From the NCBI GenBank assembly GCA_002715425.1, contig PAYW01000007.1:4710-28442 (forward strand): a stretch of 23,733 bases of DNA, read 5' to 3'. The notes under the pieces were generated by a model, which was given only the letters and a program-made list of their open reading frames with translations, did not search any database and was not told the origin of the DNA. The DNA is from Actinomycetota bacterium. Its GTDB lineage: Bacteria; Actinomycetota; Acidimicrobiia; Acidimicrobiales; UBA8592. This document shows, in pieces, positions 1 through 6,970 of the stretch. Both the position numbers and the translations under genes were made by a program. How positions within the stretch are numbered: position 1 is the first letter of the stretch; each line of letters opens with the position of its first letter.

Positions 1-758
1 CGAGCTACTGCAAGGGATAATCGTTCATCGGAGAACATCGCGTACCCAGCTGACCGAGCAGGGGTATTCACAAGCGAAACAGCGCCAAGAGGGAGTCCAG
101 CTTCACTAAGAGCTGGGTTGAGTGCATACTCCGATATAGCATTAGCAGTTTGAAGGGCATCTGACCCAATGCGAAAAACAACAGTATTGCCTGACCGTAA
201 GACACCCGTAGCGTCAGCGAAAACATTTGGTCGGCCTTCAAATACAAACCCAACAACACCTAATCCAGCCGTAAGTTGGTTAACGGTCCACCCGTCATGG
301 CTTATTGATTCAATCGGTTGCCCGCGATTTGAAGCAGTTCGGCTCCACATGCGAAGGCCTTCAATCATATTTGAGCGCATTGTTTCCGATAGCTCTAATC
401 GCGTTGTCGATCGCTCTTTTGATTTTGCCTCTTTCACGTCTAAGTAGTTCGCCTCTTCAATCGGGCCAAATGTGTCATCTTCTTCTAGATTTCTGGCAAA
501 AGACTCGTAGAACGTGGTGATGGCCTCATCGGTAACTGTTCCCATTTGTGTGAAAGCTGAATATGCGTTCCCGACTGCTTCTTGGGAAAGAGCCCATATC
601 TCTCTAGAAACATGAAGTAGGTCACCTGAAGTCTGTACCACAATAAGATGGTCCCCAGCTGAAAATACGTCAGCAAGCTCAGCCGAAACATATGCTACTT
701 TGTTCCCTCCGTAGGGGATTGCCATTCCTTCTTTCAGTGAATTCAAATCATTATCCAT
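1..758 (-). CDS. ProA-like (glutamate-5-semialdehyde dehydrogenase family) aldehyde dehydrogenase, N-terminal part, cut by window edge
   Basis: Reading on the minus strand from the ATG at 758-756, the frame stays open for 252 codons to the window edge, so the C-terminal half, including the catalytic Cys, is missing. Residues of about 165-205 read LGVVGFVFEGRPNVFADATG then RSGNTVVFRIGSDALQTAN, which is the ProA signature region (usual form: GVIGVIYESRPNV and LKSGNAVILRGGSEAL). The first ~130 residues do not look like ordinary ProA; similar extended forms are, as I recall, common in actinobacteria. Such proteins may not be the proline-pathway enzyme, so no symbol is given. A TAGCAT box at 765-770 lies 6 nt before the start, supporting this ATG and a leaderless mRNA. 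The gene is divergent from ung. Confidence 0.7.
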   Translation of the reverse strand, partial: MDNDLNSLKEGMAIPYGGNKVAYVSAELADVFSAGDHLIVVQTSGDLLHVSREIWALSQEAVGNAYSAFTQMGTVTDEAITTFYESFARNLEEDDTFGPIEEANYLDVKEAKSKERSTTRLELSETMRSNMIEGLRMWSRTASNRGQPIESISHDGWTVNQLTAGLGVVGFVFEGRPNVFADATGVLRSGNTVVFRIGSDALQTANAISEYALNPALSEAGLPLGAVSLVNTPARSAGYAMFSDERLSLAVA

Positions 759-764
759 CTCGGC

Positions 765-770
765 ATGCTA
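765..770 (-). promoter_or_regulatory. Predicted -10 box, leaderless promoter of ProA-like gene
   Basis: TAGCAT (fits TANNNT) on the minus strand ends 6 nt before the ATG at 758, so transcription should begin at or next to the start codon. There is no Shine-Dalgarno sequence in the gap. Confidence 0.4.
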
Positions 771-859
771 CCCATGCGTTCTTAAGGTCTCAAATAAATT
801 TTTGAAATAGGGGGACAAAGATATCTAGCTGTACTTATGTGTGTCTGCCTTGCGTGAAC

Positions 860-865
860 TAGTTT
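860..865 (+). promoter_or_regulatory. Predicted -10 box, leaderless promoter of ung
   Basis: TAGTTT ends 7 nt before the ATG at 873 and no ribosome binding site is visible. The longer string CTAGTTTTC (859-867) recurs at 18423-18431 in front of the YcaQ-like gene. Confidence 0.4.
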
Positions 866-872
866 TCGCTTT

Positions 873-1529
873 ATGATGACTGATTGGAATCCCTTGCTCA
901 AACCAGAATTCGAGAAGTCATACTGGAAGGAGCTTCAGAGGTATTTGTATGAAGAGAGAACGCACTCCAAAGTGTTCCCAGAACATAATGAGGTTTTCAC
1001 CGCTTTCCATCTAACCTCTTTTAGGGATGTAAAGATTCTAATCCTTGGTCAAGACCCATATCATGGCGAAGGCCAAGCGCACGGTTTAAGTTTCTCAGTT
1101 CAGAAAGGAGTATCTATCCCTCCGTCTTTGAAGAATATATATAAGGAACTTAACAGTGACTTGGGTATAGAGACCCCTACTCATGGGAACTTAGAACCGT
1201 GGGCGCTTCAGGGGGTATTACTCTTGAACGCTACATTGACCGTGCGAGCTCATCAGCCAGGATCCCATCAAGGGAAAGGGTGGGAAACTTTTACAGATGA
1301 AGTAATACGAAAGGTGAATGAGAAAAAAGAGAAGACAATTTTTTTTCTTTGGGGGGCGTTCGCTAGAAAGAAAAGCGTATTAATAGACCAAGGACGACAT
1401 CATATTATCGAATCAGCGCACCCATCCCCTTTAAGCGCCCATAGGGGGTTCTTCGGTAGCAGGCCATTCTCGGAAGCAAATCGTGTCTTGAAGAACTCTG
1501 GAAGAGACCCAGTGAACTGGTCGCTATAG
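873..1529 (+). CDS. ung: Uracil-DNA glycosylase (family 1)
   Basis: This 218-residue protein removes uracil from DNA as the first step of base excision repair. All family-1 signatures are present: the water-activating loop GQDPYHG at 59-65 with catalytic Asp61, a GLSFS segment at 71-75 whose Phe stacks on uracil, GVLLLNATLTV at 114-124, and the DNA-intercalation loop HPSPLSAHRGFFGSRPFS from 183 with catalytic His183. Length is normal for bacterial Ung (about 220-230). Two ATG codons are adjacent at 873 and 876; the first is 7 nt from a TAGTTT -10 box, so a leaderless start at 873 is preferred. It is followed by the gpgS-like gene on the same strand, with a 77-nt gap and a separate ribosome binding site. 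Confidence 0.97.
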   Translation: MMTDWNPLLKPEFEKSYWKELQRYLYEERTHSKVFPEHNEVFTAFHLTSFRDVKILILGQDPYHGEGQAHGLSFSVQKGVSIPPSLKNIYKELNSDLGIETPTHGNLEPWALQGVLLLNATLTVRAHQPGSHQGKGWETFTDEVIRKVNEKKEKTIFFLWGAFARKKSVLIDQGRHHIIESAHPSPLSAHRGFFGSRPFSEANRVLKNSGRDPVNWSL

Positions 1530-1606
1530 CGCTTTGGGTGAGAGCTATTGTGCATGAAATCAATAAATGAGGCATATCCTTCTTAACAACGAAGGAAAGG
1601 AAAGTA

Positions 1607-2818
1607 GTGGGCGACTTTTTCCAAAACGGTGTCATAACTACATTTCATGACCTCTCGAACCGAACAGTTGAAGACCTTGAGTCCGACCTGATGGATTGGT
1701 CTAAGACAAGGCCAATCTCACTATTGATACCTTCCTTGTATTCAGAATTTGAAGGTGATGCAATCCCAAAAATTATTTCTGAGCTAAGAAAAGTCTCGTA
1801 TCTAGATGAAGTCATTATTGGTTTAGATAACGCTGATCGACAGCAATTTAATAATGCAAAAAATGCGCTTCAAGCATTAGAGTTACGTTCTCGGGTTATC
1901 TGGAACGATGGCCCTGGTATGCAAGAGATTCAAAAAGAATTAGCGGGTCAAAACCTTGGACCTCTTGAACGTGGGAAGGGGGCAAACGTTTGGTACTCGA
2001 TGGGTTATTTCCTAGCTTCTGGAAGGGGAGTGGTTCTTGGAATGCATGACGCTGATATCGTCACCTATTCCAGAGACATGCTAGCCAAGCTCATTTACCC
2101 AGTAGCGAACCCAACATTTGGGTATGTTTTTTCCAAAGGCTTCTATTTCCGTACAGACCCAGACGGATTTAATGGTCGGGTTTCAAGACTGCTGGTTACT
2201 CCGCTAATTCGGGCTTTGCAACAAACTCTCGGCCAAGATGATTACCTTGGTTACCTAGATAGTTTCCGATACCCGCTGGCCGGTGAGTGTGCTATGAGCG
2301 CTGATGTTGTCCTTGGTTTAAGAATCCCATTTGACTGGGGCTTGGAGATAGGAGTGCTTTCCGAAGTGTACCGACGTTACACAAGTGGAAGGGTCTGTCA
2401 GGTTGACCTCGCAGATGCATATGATCACAAGCATCAAATAGTGTCAGAGGAAGACCCAACTCACGGCTTGCATCGAATGGCGACCGACATAACTAAATCT
2501 ATTTATCGAAAACTAGCTATTCGAGGTCAAGTCTTTTCTCAAGGGATATTCAGAACTCTTAAAGCAACCTATTATCGAACAGCTTTAGACTTTGTAGACC
2601 ATTATACCCATGATGCAGAAATGAACGGGTTCCCCGTAGACCGGTACAGAGAGGAGCAATTGGTTGAAATGTTCGCTCAGACCATTACTGCAGCCGGTGA
2701 ACAATACCTAACCCGTCCTATGGAATTACCATTAATTCCTTCGTGGGCGGTCACAGCCGATGCGCAGCCCGACGTGTTCAATCGAGTTCTAGAAATTGTC
2801 GAAACTGACAATTCCTAA
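1607..2818 (+). CDS. Glucosyl-3-phosphoglycerate synthase-like glycosyltransferase (GpgS/MpgS type)
   Basis: This 403-residue cytosolic GT-A glycosyltransferase resembles the GpgS group, which transfers a sugar from an NDP-sugar to 3-phosphoglycerate for glucosylglycerate-type compatible solutes. Visible features are the N-terminal GDFFQNGVITTFHDL, the nucleotide-binding segment ISLLIPSLYSE (37-47), the metal-binding D148-A-D150 in GMHDADIVTYS, the acceptor-region string LDSFRYPLAGE, and DWGLEIGVLSEVYRR. The start is GTG at 1607, preceded by a purine-rich GGAAAGGAAAG ribosome binding site; the conserved sequence begins right after it. It is longer than the roughly 320-residue mycobacterial GpgS and closer to the 400-residue form. 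The exact sugar donor cannot be told from sequence alone. It ends 13 nt from the convergent SDR gene. Confidence 0.75.
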   Translation: MGDFFQNGVITTFHDLSNRTVEDLESDLMDWSKTRPISLLIPSLYSEFEGDAIPKIISELRKVSYLDEVIIGLDNADRQQFNNAKNALQALELRSRVIWNDGPGMQEIQKELAGQNLGPLERGKGANVWYSMGYFLASGRGVVLGMHDADIVTYSRDMLAKLIYPVANPTFGYVFSKGFYFRTDPDGFNGRVSRLLVTPLIRALQQTLGQDDYLGYLDSFRYPLAGECAMSADVVLGLRIPFDWGLEIGVLSEVYRRYTSGRVCQVDLADAYDHKHQIVSEEDPTHGLHRMATDITKSIYRKLAIRGQVFSQGIFRTLKATYYRTALDFVDHYTHDAEMNGFPVDRYREEQLVEMFAQTITAAGEQYLTRPMELPLIPSWAVTADAQPDVFNRVLEIVETDNS

Positions 2819-2833
2819 GCCCTTCTATGGGCT
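2818..2833. terminator. Small symmetric hairpin between convergent genes
   Basis: AGCCC (2818-2822), a 6-nt loop TTCTAT, and GGGCT (2829-2833) form a 5-bp stem filling the 13-nt gap between the stop codons of the gpgS-like gene and the SDR gene. Because it is symmetric it could act on both transcripts. It lacks a clear T-tract, so terminator function is uncertain. Confidence 0.35.
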
Positions 2834-3848
2834 AACGCAATGAAGGCACCTTCCGAGACTTTAAGTGTCCTTGTTCTACCAGCCATTGAAGGGTGTCAAA
2901 GAAACTTTCCTCGAGTGGCCTCCAATCGATATTGAATTCCTGCCGGGTGTAGAGGTCATCTCCTGGTCGGAGTCCAGTCATGAATTGAGCAGTGGAGTAA
3001 TCAAGCGGGAATGGGAGATGAAGTAGGTCAAAGAGATCACCTATATGCCCTAAGCCATGGAATAGATTATCCGGAAGTTGAAGCGACCGTATTTTTTTTC
3101 CAGTTATATCATGCAGTAGAGTTCTTGTTTCATCCCAATCATAAAAGTGACCGAAAACGCCATAGTGCCGAGGACCTCGACCCCTTTCTACGCAACGCGC
3201 AAGAACCTCCGCAAGGTCCCTGACATCATGCATCAAAATCCCTCCTGTTTTTGGAAGGGGGAGAATTGGAACACTCAGGAGACGGGCTATGCCACTAGCA
3301 GCAACACTTATTCCAACATCGTTTGGTCCAACAATCCCTGAGGGCCAAACTATAACAACTGGATAGCCTGTATCTTGCAGGTCGCGGGCATAACGTTCGC
3401 CCTCGACTTTTGATTGCGCATAAACTCCAATTGGATCGTCTGAAAGAGGCCCATTAGCTATGTAGTGATCTTCTGGAGGTGGGTGCAAAGCACTCTGGGA
3501 CGATACGTAAACGATTGGGTCCATCTCTCTTTTGGCTGCCTCTTCAAGAACTATTCGGGTACCTTCGATATTCGTCGCTTTAAGAGAAGGGATCTTTCGG
3601 ATTTGAGTTCCCGTGACCGCAGCTATATGCATGGCAGCATCGCATCCTTCGAGCAACGATGAAATGGCATGGATATCTGACACGTCACCTGTGACATGGC
3701 TGATTTGAGGGATCTGGTGTAGTTCGGCAACTTGTTTCAACTTTTCAGCGCTCCGAACCAGAGCAACTGGCTCATGGCCAGCATCGATTAGTTTCTTCAA
3801 CGTGTGGCCACCGGTAAATCCGGTCCCCCCAGTAACAGCTACCCTCAT
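2832..3848 (-). CDS. Extended SDR: NAD(P)-dependent epimerase/dehydratase family reductase
   Basis: This 338-residue Rossmann enzyme has the dinucleotide-binding motif TGGTGFTG at 6-13, an Asp-containing segment GDVSD at 54-58, VYVSSQSA at 113-120 supplying the catalytic Ser, and the active-site pair Y143 and K147 in YAQSKVEGER. It therefore belongs to the extended (atypical) SDR group of sugar epimerases, dihydroflavonol-4-reductase-like and 3-beta-hydroxysteroid dehydrogenase-like enzymes; the substrate is unknown. The C-terminal half (about 190-338) would form the substrate domain. The ATG at 3848 lies 7 nt after a TAGTCT box, so the mRNA is probably leaderless. It follows the acyl-CoA dehydrogenase gene on the same strand after 72 nt but appears to have its own promoter. 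Confidence 0.85.
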   Translation of the reverse strand: MRVAVTGGTGFTGGHTLKKLIDAGHEPVALVRSAEKLKQVAELHQIPQISHVTGDVSDIHAISSLLEGCDAAMHIAAVTGTQIRKIPSLKATNIEGTRIVLEEAAKREMDPIVYVSSQSALHPPPEDHYIANGPLSDDPIGVYAQSKVEGERYARDLQDTGYPVVIVWPSGIVGPNDVGISVAASGIARLLSVPILPLPKTGGILMHDVRDLAEVLARCVERGRGPRHYGVFGHFYDWDETRTLLHDITGKKIRSLQLPDNLFHGLGHIGDLFDLLHLPFPLDYSTAQFMTGLRPGDDLYTRQEFNIDWRPLEESFFDTLQWLVEQGHLKSRKVPSLR

Positions 3849-3855
3849 TGTTAAC

Positions 3856-3861
3856 AGACTA
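3856..3861 (-). promoter_or_regulatory. Predicted -10 box, leaderless promoter of SDR gene
   Basis: TAGTCT on the minus strand is separated from the ATG at 3848 by 7 nt (GTTAACA), with no ribosome binding site between them. Confidence 0.4.
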
Positions 3862-3920
3862 TCGTGTTGTTACCCGCGCTACCGAAATCAAACTTGGTGA
3901 ATTACGGATAATCGATGTAT

Positions 3921-5033
3921 TTATATACCTATCCTTTGGGCGAGCAATTCTCGATGGTACGTAGGATCCCCAAAGAGAAGTTCCGAGCTTTTGGCTCGCT
4001 TAAAGTAGAGATGAGCAGGGTGCTCCCAAGTGAATCCGATTCCACCATGAATTTGGATATTCTCTGCGGCCGCGTGGAAATAAGCTTCTGAGCAATAGGC
4101 TTTGGCAAGACTGGCGGTTGAGGGGAGCTCATCGTTCATCTCGGCTGCGCACCATCCGGCGTAGTATGCCGCTGACTTGGCTGACTCCACCTCGAGCAAC
4201 ATATCAGCACATTTGTGCTTAATGGCTTGGAAAGAACCAATTGGTCTACCGAACTGTACACGGACCTTGGCATATTCTACTGCCATGTCTAAGCACATTT
4301 GAGCCCCACCTACTTGCTCTGCAGCGAGACCTACAGCAGCAAGATCCAAAACCGTGGACAGAATGTCCCAGCCTCTACCTTCTTCTCCTATAAGTGTCGC
4401 CGGGGTGTCAGAGAAATCGATCTTTGATTGTTTTCTCGTTTGATCCATTGTTGCAAGAGGGGTCCTCGTTAGCCCTTCAGCTCCAGCATTAACATTAAAG
4501 AGGCTTATGCCATTTGCGCTTTGAGCAGCTACAAGGATAATTTCAGCTGTATTTCCATCCAGGACATACATTTTTGAACCGTCTAGCGTATATCCGCTTT
4601 CTGATTCACTTGCCTGCATTGTGATTCCGCTTTGGTCCCATTTCCCGTTTTCTTCTGTGAATGCAAGCGTTGCTATAGTTCCACTAGCAATTTGGGGAAG
4701 TAGTTCAGCTTTTGCCGATTCGTCATCACTGTGGATGAGAGTGTTAGCGGCAAGGACAACACTTGAGAAGAAAGGCGCGCAAAGTAGTGATCTTCCCATT
4801 TCTTCTAGGACTACTATGAGCTCGACATAGCCGAAACCTTGTCCGCCGAATTCTTCAGGGATGATGAGGCTTTGGAGCCCCATTTGTTCGCTCATCTGTT
4901 GCCAAACATCAGTGTCGAATCCGTTATCGGTCTCCATTTGCTCACGAACAGATGTTTCGGATGATTTTTCCTCTAAGAAATTACGGACAAATTCTCGAAG
5001 GGTTTCTTGTTCTTCTGAAAAGGCGAAGTTCAT
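3921..5033 (-). CDS. Acyl-CoA dehydrogenase (FadE-type)
   Basis: This 370-residue FAD enzyme would catalyse alpha,beta-dehydrogenation of an acyl-CoA thioester. The N-terminal helical domain begins MNFAFSEEQETLREFVRNFL, the middle domain includes TLAFTEENGKWDQ, and the C-terminal domain contains VQFGRPIGSFQAIKHKCADM and IQIHGGIGFTWEHPAHLYFKR, both hallmark strings of the family. The open frame extends to a TTG at 5048, but ATG 5033 is chosen because GGAG lies 6 nt ahead of it. Length is typical of the shorter actinobacterial FadE forms that act in lipid or steroid side-chain breakdown, often as heterotetramers; no second FadE gene is adjacent, so this is only a possibility. The ETF partner is not in the window. 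Confidence 0.92.
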   Translation of the reverse strand: MNFAFSEEQETLREFVRNFLEEKSSETSVREQMETDNGFDTDVWQQMSEQMGLQSLIIPEEFGGQGFGYVELIVVLEEMGRSLLCAPFFSSVVLAANTLIHSDDESAKAELLPQIASGTIATLAFTEENGKWDQSGITMQASESESGYTLDGSKMYVLDGNTAEIILVAAQSANGISLFNVNAGAEGLTRTPLATMDQTRKQSKIDFSDTPATLIGEEGRGWDILSTVLDLAAVGLAAEQVGGAQMCLDMAVEYAKVRVQFGRPIGSFQAIKHKCADMLLEVESAKSAAYYAGWCAAEMNDELPSTASLAKAYCSEAYFHAAAENIQIHGGIGFTWEHPAHLYFKRAKSSELLFGDPTYHRELLAQRIGI

Positions 5034-5122
5034 TTTAGCTCCAGTCAATTAATTATCGAGGCGTAAGTAGCTCGACTCCTAGACCAGCATAGGCGAGGGG
5101 GCGGAGTTTGCCACATCAAGAT

Positions 5123-5142
5123 GTGTACACATAAGTACACAA
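5123..5142. promoter_or_regulatory. Candidate VapB operator with 10-bp phased repeats
   Basis: A perfect 8-bp palindrome GTGTACAC (5123-5130) is followed by a second GTACACA. The two GTAC cores begin at 5125 and 5135, exactly one helical turn apart. Arms TGTAC (5124-5128) and GTACA (5135-5139) also form an inverted repeat. The site lies where the -35 region of the vapBC promoter should be, which suits autorepression by the antitoxin. Confidence 0.45.
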
Positions 5143-5147
5143 TCTGC

Positions 5148-5153
5148 TAATCT
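5148..5153 (+). promoter_or_regulatory. Predicted -10 box, leaderless promoter of vapBC
   Basis: TAATCT ends 6 nt before the ATG at 5160. This supports ATG 5160 over the TTG codon at 5157, which would lie upstream of the likely transcription start. Confidence 0.45.
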
Positions 5154-5159
5154 TATTTG

Positions 5160-5444
5160 ATGGATGGGCATAGCCATATTGGCGCAAGGGATCTTCGGGC
5201 GGAGCTAGCAAAATATCTGAAACGAGCTGAAGCAGGAGACCGTCTGATCGTAACAGTTGATGGGCGTCCTATAGCTCAAATCGGGCCTTTGGAGCCGGTA
5301 GGCGAACCGAGTTTGGAGGACCTCGTGGCTTTAGGACTTATCAAACGACCTAAAAATATGAATCAACCCCAAAGGGCCCAACTTTCGCAAATACCGATTG
5401 ACGTATCTGCGGACCGTATTATTCAGGAGTTACGCGGCCCATGA
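5160..5444 (+). CDS. Type II antitoxin, Phd/YefM-VapB type
   Basis: This 94-residue protein has the expected two-part layout: an N-terminal DNA-binding region (HIGARDLRAELAKYLKRAEAG, then DRLIVTVDGRPIAQIGPL, residues about 6-46) matching the Phd/YefM fold, and a C-terminal flexible part (about 50-94) that would wrap the toxin. It should bind and neutralise the PIN toxin encoded next to it and repress its own promoter. The stop TGA overlaps the toxin start as ATGA (5441-5444), so the two are translationally coupled. Start ATG 5160 is chosen because a -10 box lies 6 nt upstream. Confidence 0.88.
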   Translation: MDGHSHIGARDLRAELAKYLKRAEAGDRLIVTVDGRPIAQIGPLEPVGEPSLEDLVALGLIKRPKNMNQPQRAQLSQIPIDVSADRIIQELRGP

Positions 5445-5860
5445 TCCTAGCTATCGATACCTCCGCTCTGGTGCTTAGATACCTTCCTGGCAGTCATAGG
5501 GAATTAGTTCTTACGGAAATGGAGAGAGTCAATGTCTGGTGTGCTTCAGAGCTGGTTCGAGCTGAAGTCCTACTTACGTTACATCGGGCGTCTATCTCTC
5601 CATCTCAAAATATGGAATTATCAAGCCGATTCAATACCGATTGGGACTCTTTTCATGTTGTTCCTCTAGATGGTCGCTGTATTAGCCACGCTTCTCAACT
5701 GGGTTCCAGATTCGGCCTCAGACTTGTAGATGCGCTTCATTTTGCAGCGATTGATCGACTTCCTCGACCAGTAAAATATCTCACACTTGATCATCGACAA
5801 ATCCCAGCAGCTGTTGAGCTTGGGTTTGAGCTGTTAACTCCGTTAGGAGAACCTAGCTAG
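5441..5860 (+). CDS. vapC: PIN-domain ribonuclease toxin, VapC type
   Basis: This 139-residue PIN-domain protein is a probable Mg2+-dependent RNase toxin. The acidic active-site set is complete: Asp6 in AIDTSALV, Glu42 in SELVRAEVLL, Asp97 in RLVDALHFAAI, and Asp117 in YLTLDHRQ. Length fits VapC (about 130-145). It overlaps the antitoxin gene by 4 nt. Its TAG stop (5858-5860) overlaps the TAG stop of the convergent SDR gene within a CTAG palindrome. The target RNA (tRNA, rRNA or mRNA) cannot be predicted. All catalytic residues are kept, so the module appears intact rather than decayed. Confidence 0.9.
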   Translation: MILAIDTSALVLRYLPGSHRELVLTEMERVNVWCASELVRAEVLLTLHRASISPSQNMELSSRFNTDWDSFHVVPLDGRCISHASQLGSRFGLRLVDALHFAAIDRLPRPVKYLTLDHRQIPAAVELGFELLTPLGEPS

Positions 5861-6789
5861 ATTTCATTCTCTGGTCGCCCATTTCCACCTTGTGGTTTCC
5901 CGCCCATATTCGCGTTAAGTGTTGCCTGAGACATTAGTTCTTCCATAAGAGGCCCAAGTTCAGTTGGATCATCAGGTTGGGTGCCGCTTGGTCCTAAAGT
6001 CCATCCTTCCGCAATTCCTAACTGATTTCCTCGAATATCAAATAGTCGACCGGTCACGTTACTTGCTTCCTCACTACAAAGCCACGTTGCCGTTACTGCT
6101 TGCCACCTTGGAGACATGGCTTCTTTCTGTTCATCAGTTAGGCCATCCATTCCCACCAGATCTTCAGTCATTCTTGACAAGGCGGCAGGGACCAGCGCAT
6201 TCACCGTGACATTGTATTTAGCTAACTCCATAGCTGTAATAACCGTAAATGCTGCAATTCCTGCTTTTGCAGTTCCGTAATTACTTTGTCCTATGTTGCC
6301 GTAGATTCCTGAGGGTGATGAAGTATTAATTATTCTTCCGTAGGTCTCCATACCTGCTTTTGCTTGATTGCGCCAATAAACTGCTGCGTGGTGAGATGGG
6401 CCGAAAGTTCCTTTTAAGTGCACGCTCATAATGGCGTCCCAGTCGTCTTCGCTAAGAGAAAAGAGCATTCGGTCTCGAAGGATTCCAGCATTGTTGATGA
6501 CGATGTTGAGATCTCCGAAAGTGTCAACAGCTTGATCGATCATTTCCTTTGCTGCATGAAAATCTGCGACATTCCCGCCATTGACTACTGCCTCTCCACC
6601 GAATGATTTAATTTCTTCGACAACTTTCTGAGCAGCAGAAAGATCTTCGCCTATTCCATGGCGGTCACCTCCAAGGTCATTTACAACGACCTTCGCTCCG
6701 TGTGAAGCCAGCATCAATGCATGTTCACGACCTATACCACCAGCCGCTCCCGTAACTAGGGCGACTTTTCCTTCAACTAGTTTGCTCAT
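5857..6789 (-). CDS. SDR-family oxidoreductase, MFE-2-like 3-hydroxyacyl-CoA dehydrogenase type
   Basis: This 310-residue classical SDR carries TGAAGGIG at 13-20 for NAD(P) binding, NDLGG at 37-41, NNAG at 99-102, and the catalytic Ser157/158, Tyr171 and Lys175 in INTSSPSG and SNYGTAKAG. The NDLGG string and the overall pattern resemble the dehydrogenase part of peroxisomal multifunctional enzyme 2, which oxidises (3R)-hydroxyacyl-CoAs, so a beta-oxidation-like role is plausible. The C-terminal ~50 residues are Gly/Pro/Asn-rich. The ATG at 6789 is preceded by an AGAGGA ribosome binding site. It is divergent from the CoA-transferase gene across 181 nt, and both may act on the same acyl-CoA route as the nearby acyl-CoA dehydrogenase. 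Confidence 0.85.
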   Translation of the reverse strand: MSKLVEGKVALVTGAAGGIGREHALMLASHGAKVVVNDLGGDRHGIGEDLSAAQKVVEEIKSFGGEAVVNGGNVADFHAAKEMIDQAVDTFGDLNIVINNAGILRDRMLFSLSEDDWDAIMSVHLKGTFGPSHHAAVYWRNQAKAGMETYGRIINTSSPSGIYGNIGQSNYGTAKAGIAAFTVITAMELAKYNVTVNALVPAALSRMTEDLVGMDGLTDEQKEAMSPRWQAVTATWLCSEEASNVTGRLFDIRGNQLGIAEGWTLGPSGTQPDDPTELGPLMEELMSQATLNANMGGKPQGGNGRPENEI

Positions 6790-6970
6790 GATTCCTCTTT
6801 CATAGTTATTTCGTCCTCTGGGGCGAGAATACTCAAAGTCAGGGGTGCAGTGCGACCCAAGAATGATATTCCCGTTTTTCCTTGCAAATCTTAACTCTAT
6901 TTATTCTTCTTTTGAGATGTGAAGTAAGTTCCTAGTAGAGGATATGCCAATCATGTAAAGGGGGCACTTT
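6790..6970. other. Divergent intergenic region (181 nt)
   Basis: This region separates the divergent SDR and CoA-transferase genes. It holds an SD sequence for each gene (AGAGGA before 6789 on the minus strand; AAAGGGGG at 6957-6964 on the plus strand). TTGCAA at 6882 and TTGAGA at 6912 are possible -35 elements, but no convincing paired promoter was found. No small gene or structured RNA is seen. Confidence 0.4.

Noticed and set aside
169..691. Several open frames of 60-92 codons on both strands in the first 700 bases
   Set aside because: They are shadows of the partial ProA-like gene, which has family motifs in one frame.
5034..5048. TTG start at 5048 for the acyl-CoA dehydrogenase
   Set aside because: ATG 5033 has GGAG at 6 nt and matches the usual N-terminus.
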